DNA of 64,000 nucleotides from NCBI RefSeq assembly GCF_900114535.1, contig NZ_FOTK01000011.1, positions 62,001 to 126,000 of the forward strand, read 5' to 3'. Below are positions 62,797-64,000 of the stretch, in pieces. The notes under the pieces were generated by a model. That model saw only the letters and a program-made list of their open reading frames with translations, did no database searches and had not been told where the DNA came from. How positions within the stretch are numbered: position 1 is the stretch's first letter; every line of letters begins with the position of its first letter. Position numbers and translations under genes: made by a program. The stretch comes from Methylobacterium pseudosasicola (GTDB lineage Bacteria; Pseudomonadota; Alphaproteobacteria; Rhizobiales; Beijerinckiaceae).

Positions 62797-64000
62797 CTAT
62801 TCCACGACCAGTTCACGCGGCGCGTCCGAGATCGCCACCCGCGGCACGAACAGCGACAGCAGCAGCGTCAGCGACGCCACGGCAAAAACCGTCCAGAACG
62901 TGCCGTGGAGGGCGTGCTGAAGCCCGTCCCGGATCGCGTCGCCGCCGGCGCCGAGGCTGGCGGGATCGTCGAGGAGGCGGCGGAGCTGGTCAGAATCCAC
63001 CGCCGGTCCGCTCGCCGGATGCACCAGCCGATAGTTCAGCACGGCGCCCAAGGCGGTGGCCCCCAGGGTCGAGCCGAGGTTGCGAGCAAAAATGTTCGAG
63101 GCGGTCGCGGCGCCGCGCTGGGCCCAGGCGACGCTGTCCTGGATGATCACGATGGCGGCGGTCGAGAGGAAACCCATCCCCAGCCCCATCACGATCGAGC
63201 CGCAGGCGGCCACGATCGGCGAGGTCGCGGAGCCCAGGGCGACGAAAGCGGTGGCACCGAGCGGCAGCAGGGTCGCGCCGACCAGAAGCGTCGGGCGGAG
63301 GCCGAAGCGCACGAAGTTGCGCGCCGCCGTGGTTGCGCCGATTGGCCAGCCGAGCACCATCAGGGTCAGGGTCATGCCGGCGATCAGAGGCGATTGCCGC
63401 AGCACGCCCTGGACGTACATCGGCAGGAAGGCGGTCAGGCCGATCACTGTCATGCCGGAAAGCAGTGTCGCGGCGTTGGCGGTGGCGATCGGGCGCTGCA
63501 TCCACAAGCGGATGTCGAGCATCGGGTCGGTGGCCCGGCGCTCCTGCAGCACGAACAGGAAGGCGGCGACCACGAAGCCGAGGGCCGGCCACAGGGCTGC
63601 CGCGGCCGAGGTGCCGGCCTCGGTCAGCGCCATCATGAGCGCGGCGATGGCCGCGGTGAACAGGGCGGCGCCCAGCGCATCGATCGGGCGGCTGCGGCGC
63701 TCGACGCTCTCCCGCAGGAACGCCAGGAACAGCCCGGCCGCGATGACGCCGACGGGCAGGTTGATCCAAAAGATCCAGGGCCAACTCAGATGGCCGATGA
63801 TCAGGCCGCCGACCAGCGGTCCGGCCACCGACGAGATGCCCCACACGCTGGCCAGATAGCCTTGGACCTTGCCGCGCTCCCGGGCCGGGTAGAGGTCGCC
63901 CACCACCGTCAGGCTCACCGGCTGGATCGCCCCGGCACCGACACCCTGCACCAGCCGGAACAGGATCAGCGAAGGCATCGACCAGGCGAGCCCGCAGAGC
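62797..64000 (-). CDS. DHA2-family MFS drug transporter, partial
   Basis: C-terminal about 400 residues of a 14-helix EmrB/QacA-type exporter; the N-terminus lies beyond the right edge. Motif C-like LFRLVQGVGAGAIQPVSL, the loop motif YPARERGKVQGYL and GVISSVAGPLVGG-type helix are visible, then FWINLPVGVIAAGL, a hallmark of DHA2 members. The frame continues upstream of the internal ATG 63978 (CGLAWS precedes it), so it is truncated by the window, not by mutation. Substrates are unknown. Confidence 0.9.
   Translation of the reverse strand, partial: LCGLAWSMPSLILFRLVQGVGAGAIQPVSLTVVGDLYPARERGKVQGYLASVWGISSVAGPLVGGLIIGHLSWPWIFWINLPVGVIAAGLFLAFLRESVERRSRPIDALGAALFTAAIAALMMALTEAGTSAAAALWPALGFVVAAFLFVLQERRATDPMLDIRLWMQRPIATANAATLLSGMTVIGLTAFLPMYVQGVLRQSPLIAGMTLTLMVLGWPIGATTAARNFVRFGLRPTLLVGATLLPLGATAFVALGSATSPIVAACGSIVMGLGMGFLSTAAIVIIQDSVAWAQRGAATASNIFARNLGSTLGATALGAVLNYRLVHPASGPAVDSDQLRRLLDDPASLGAGGDAIRDGLQHALHGTFWTVFAVASLTLLLSLFVPRVAISDAPRELVVE

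Noticed and set aside
1..64000. tRNA, rRNA, prophage or integrative element
   Set aside because: No cloverleaf-like or rRNA sequence, integrase, phage structural gene or attachment repeat was noticed; a systematic scan was not possible by eye.

Overview
The window is a GC-rich chromosomal stretch from an alphaproteobacterium, most likely of the order Hyphomicrobiales and plausibly Methylobacteriaceae. This rests on gene content and order (nfuA, tsaB-rimI-plsC, miaB-phoH-ybeY-corC-lnt; oxyR divergent from catalase; ChvE/GguA sugar uptake; a BA14K-type protein; a HisKA_2 LOV kinase) and on several families of long intergenic inverted repeats typical of such genomes. The genus is inference. I see no tRNA, rRNA, CRISPR array, prophage or complete insertion sequence.

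1-6.9 kb: the end of a monosaccharide ABC operon (gguA-like ATPase, chvE-like binding protein), a short-chain dehydrogenase, a cyclic-nucleotide-domain patatin phospholipase, an epoxide-hydrolase-like enzyme and a small His-rich secreted protein with a clear terminator. 7-16.4 kb: mutS, a LOV-domain histidine kinase with a single-domain response regulator, an AmpG-like permease, an EcsC-family protein, an MgtC-family protein and ilvA. 16.5-18 kb: two toxin-antitoxin remnants or pairs (a ParD antitoxin with only the tail of ParE left; DUF433 with a DUF5615 PIN-like protein). 18-24.7 kb: dgkA with an AbrB-type membrane protein, an argininosuccinate-lyase-like enzyme carrying a signal peptide, and the oxyR/katA divergon.

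24.9-39 kb: a conserved housekeeping block read on the minus strand, nfuA - tsaB - rimI - plsC - miaB - phoH - ybeY - corC - lnt, interrupted by a chemotaxis receptor and by a lactate permease that is flanked by repeats, and ended by a CynX-type transporter overlapping lnt. 39-43 kb: small accessory genes (coiled coil, DUF2934 with an Ala/Lys/Pro tail, a HAD phosphatase, small secreted proteins, a charged coiled-coil DUF6481-like protein).

43.2-51.8 kb: an apparent ureide catabolic and uptake operon. A ureidoglycolate lyase is followed by AtzG/HpxX-, AtzE/HpxY- and AtzH/HpxZ-like proteins in overlapping frames, and then by a complete five-gene Dpp-type ABC importer ending at a strong hairpin. 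This is the best candidate for a coherent, little-described system. 51.9-64 kb: an unrecognised protein with a glycosyltransferase-like C-terminus, a zinc-ribbon/proline-rich membrane protein, a MocR regulator divergent from a PaiB/GNAT pair, a GMC oxidoreductase coupled to an alpha/beta-hydrolase fused to a gluconate-2-dehydrogenase subunit-3-like domain, another GNAT protein, a Nudix hydrolase, xseA and the C-terminal part of a DHA2-family drug transporter.
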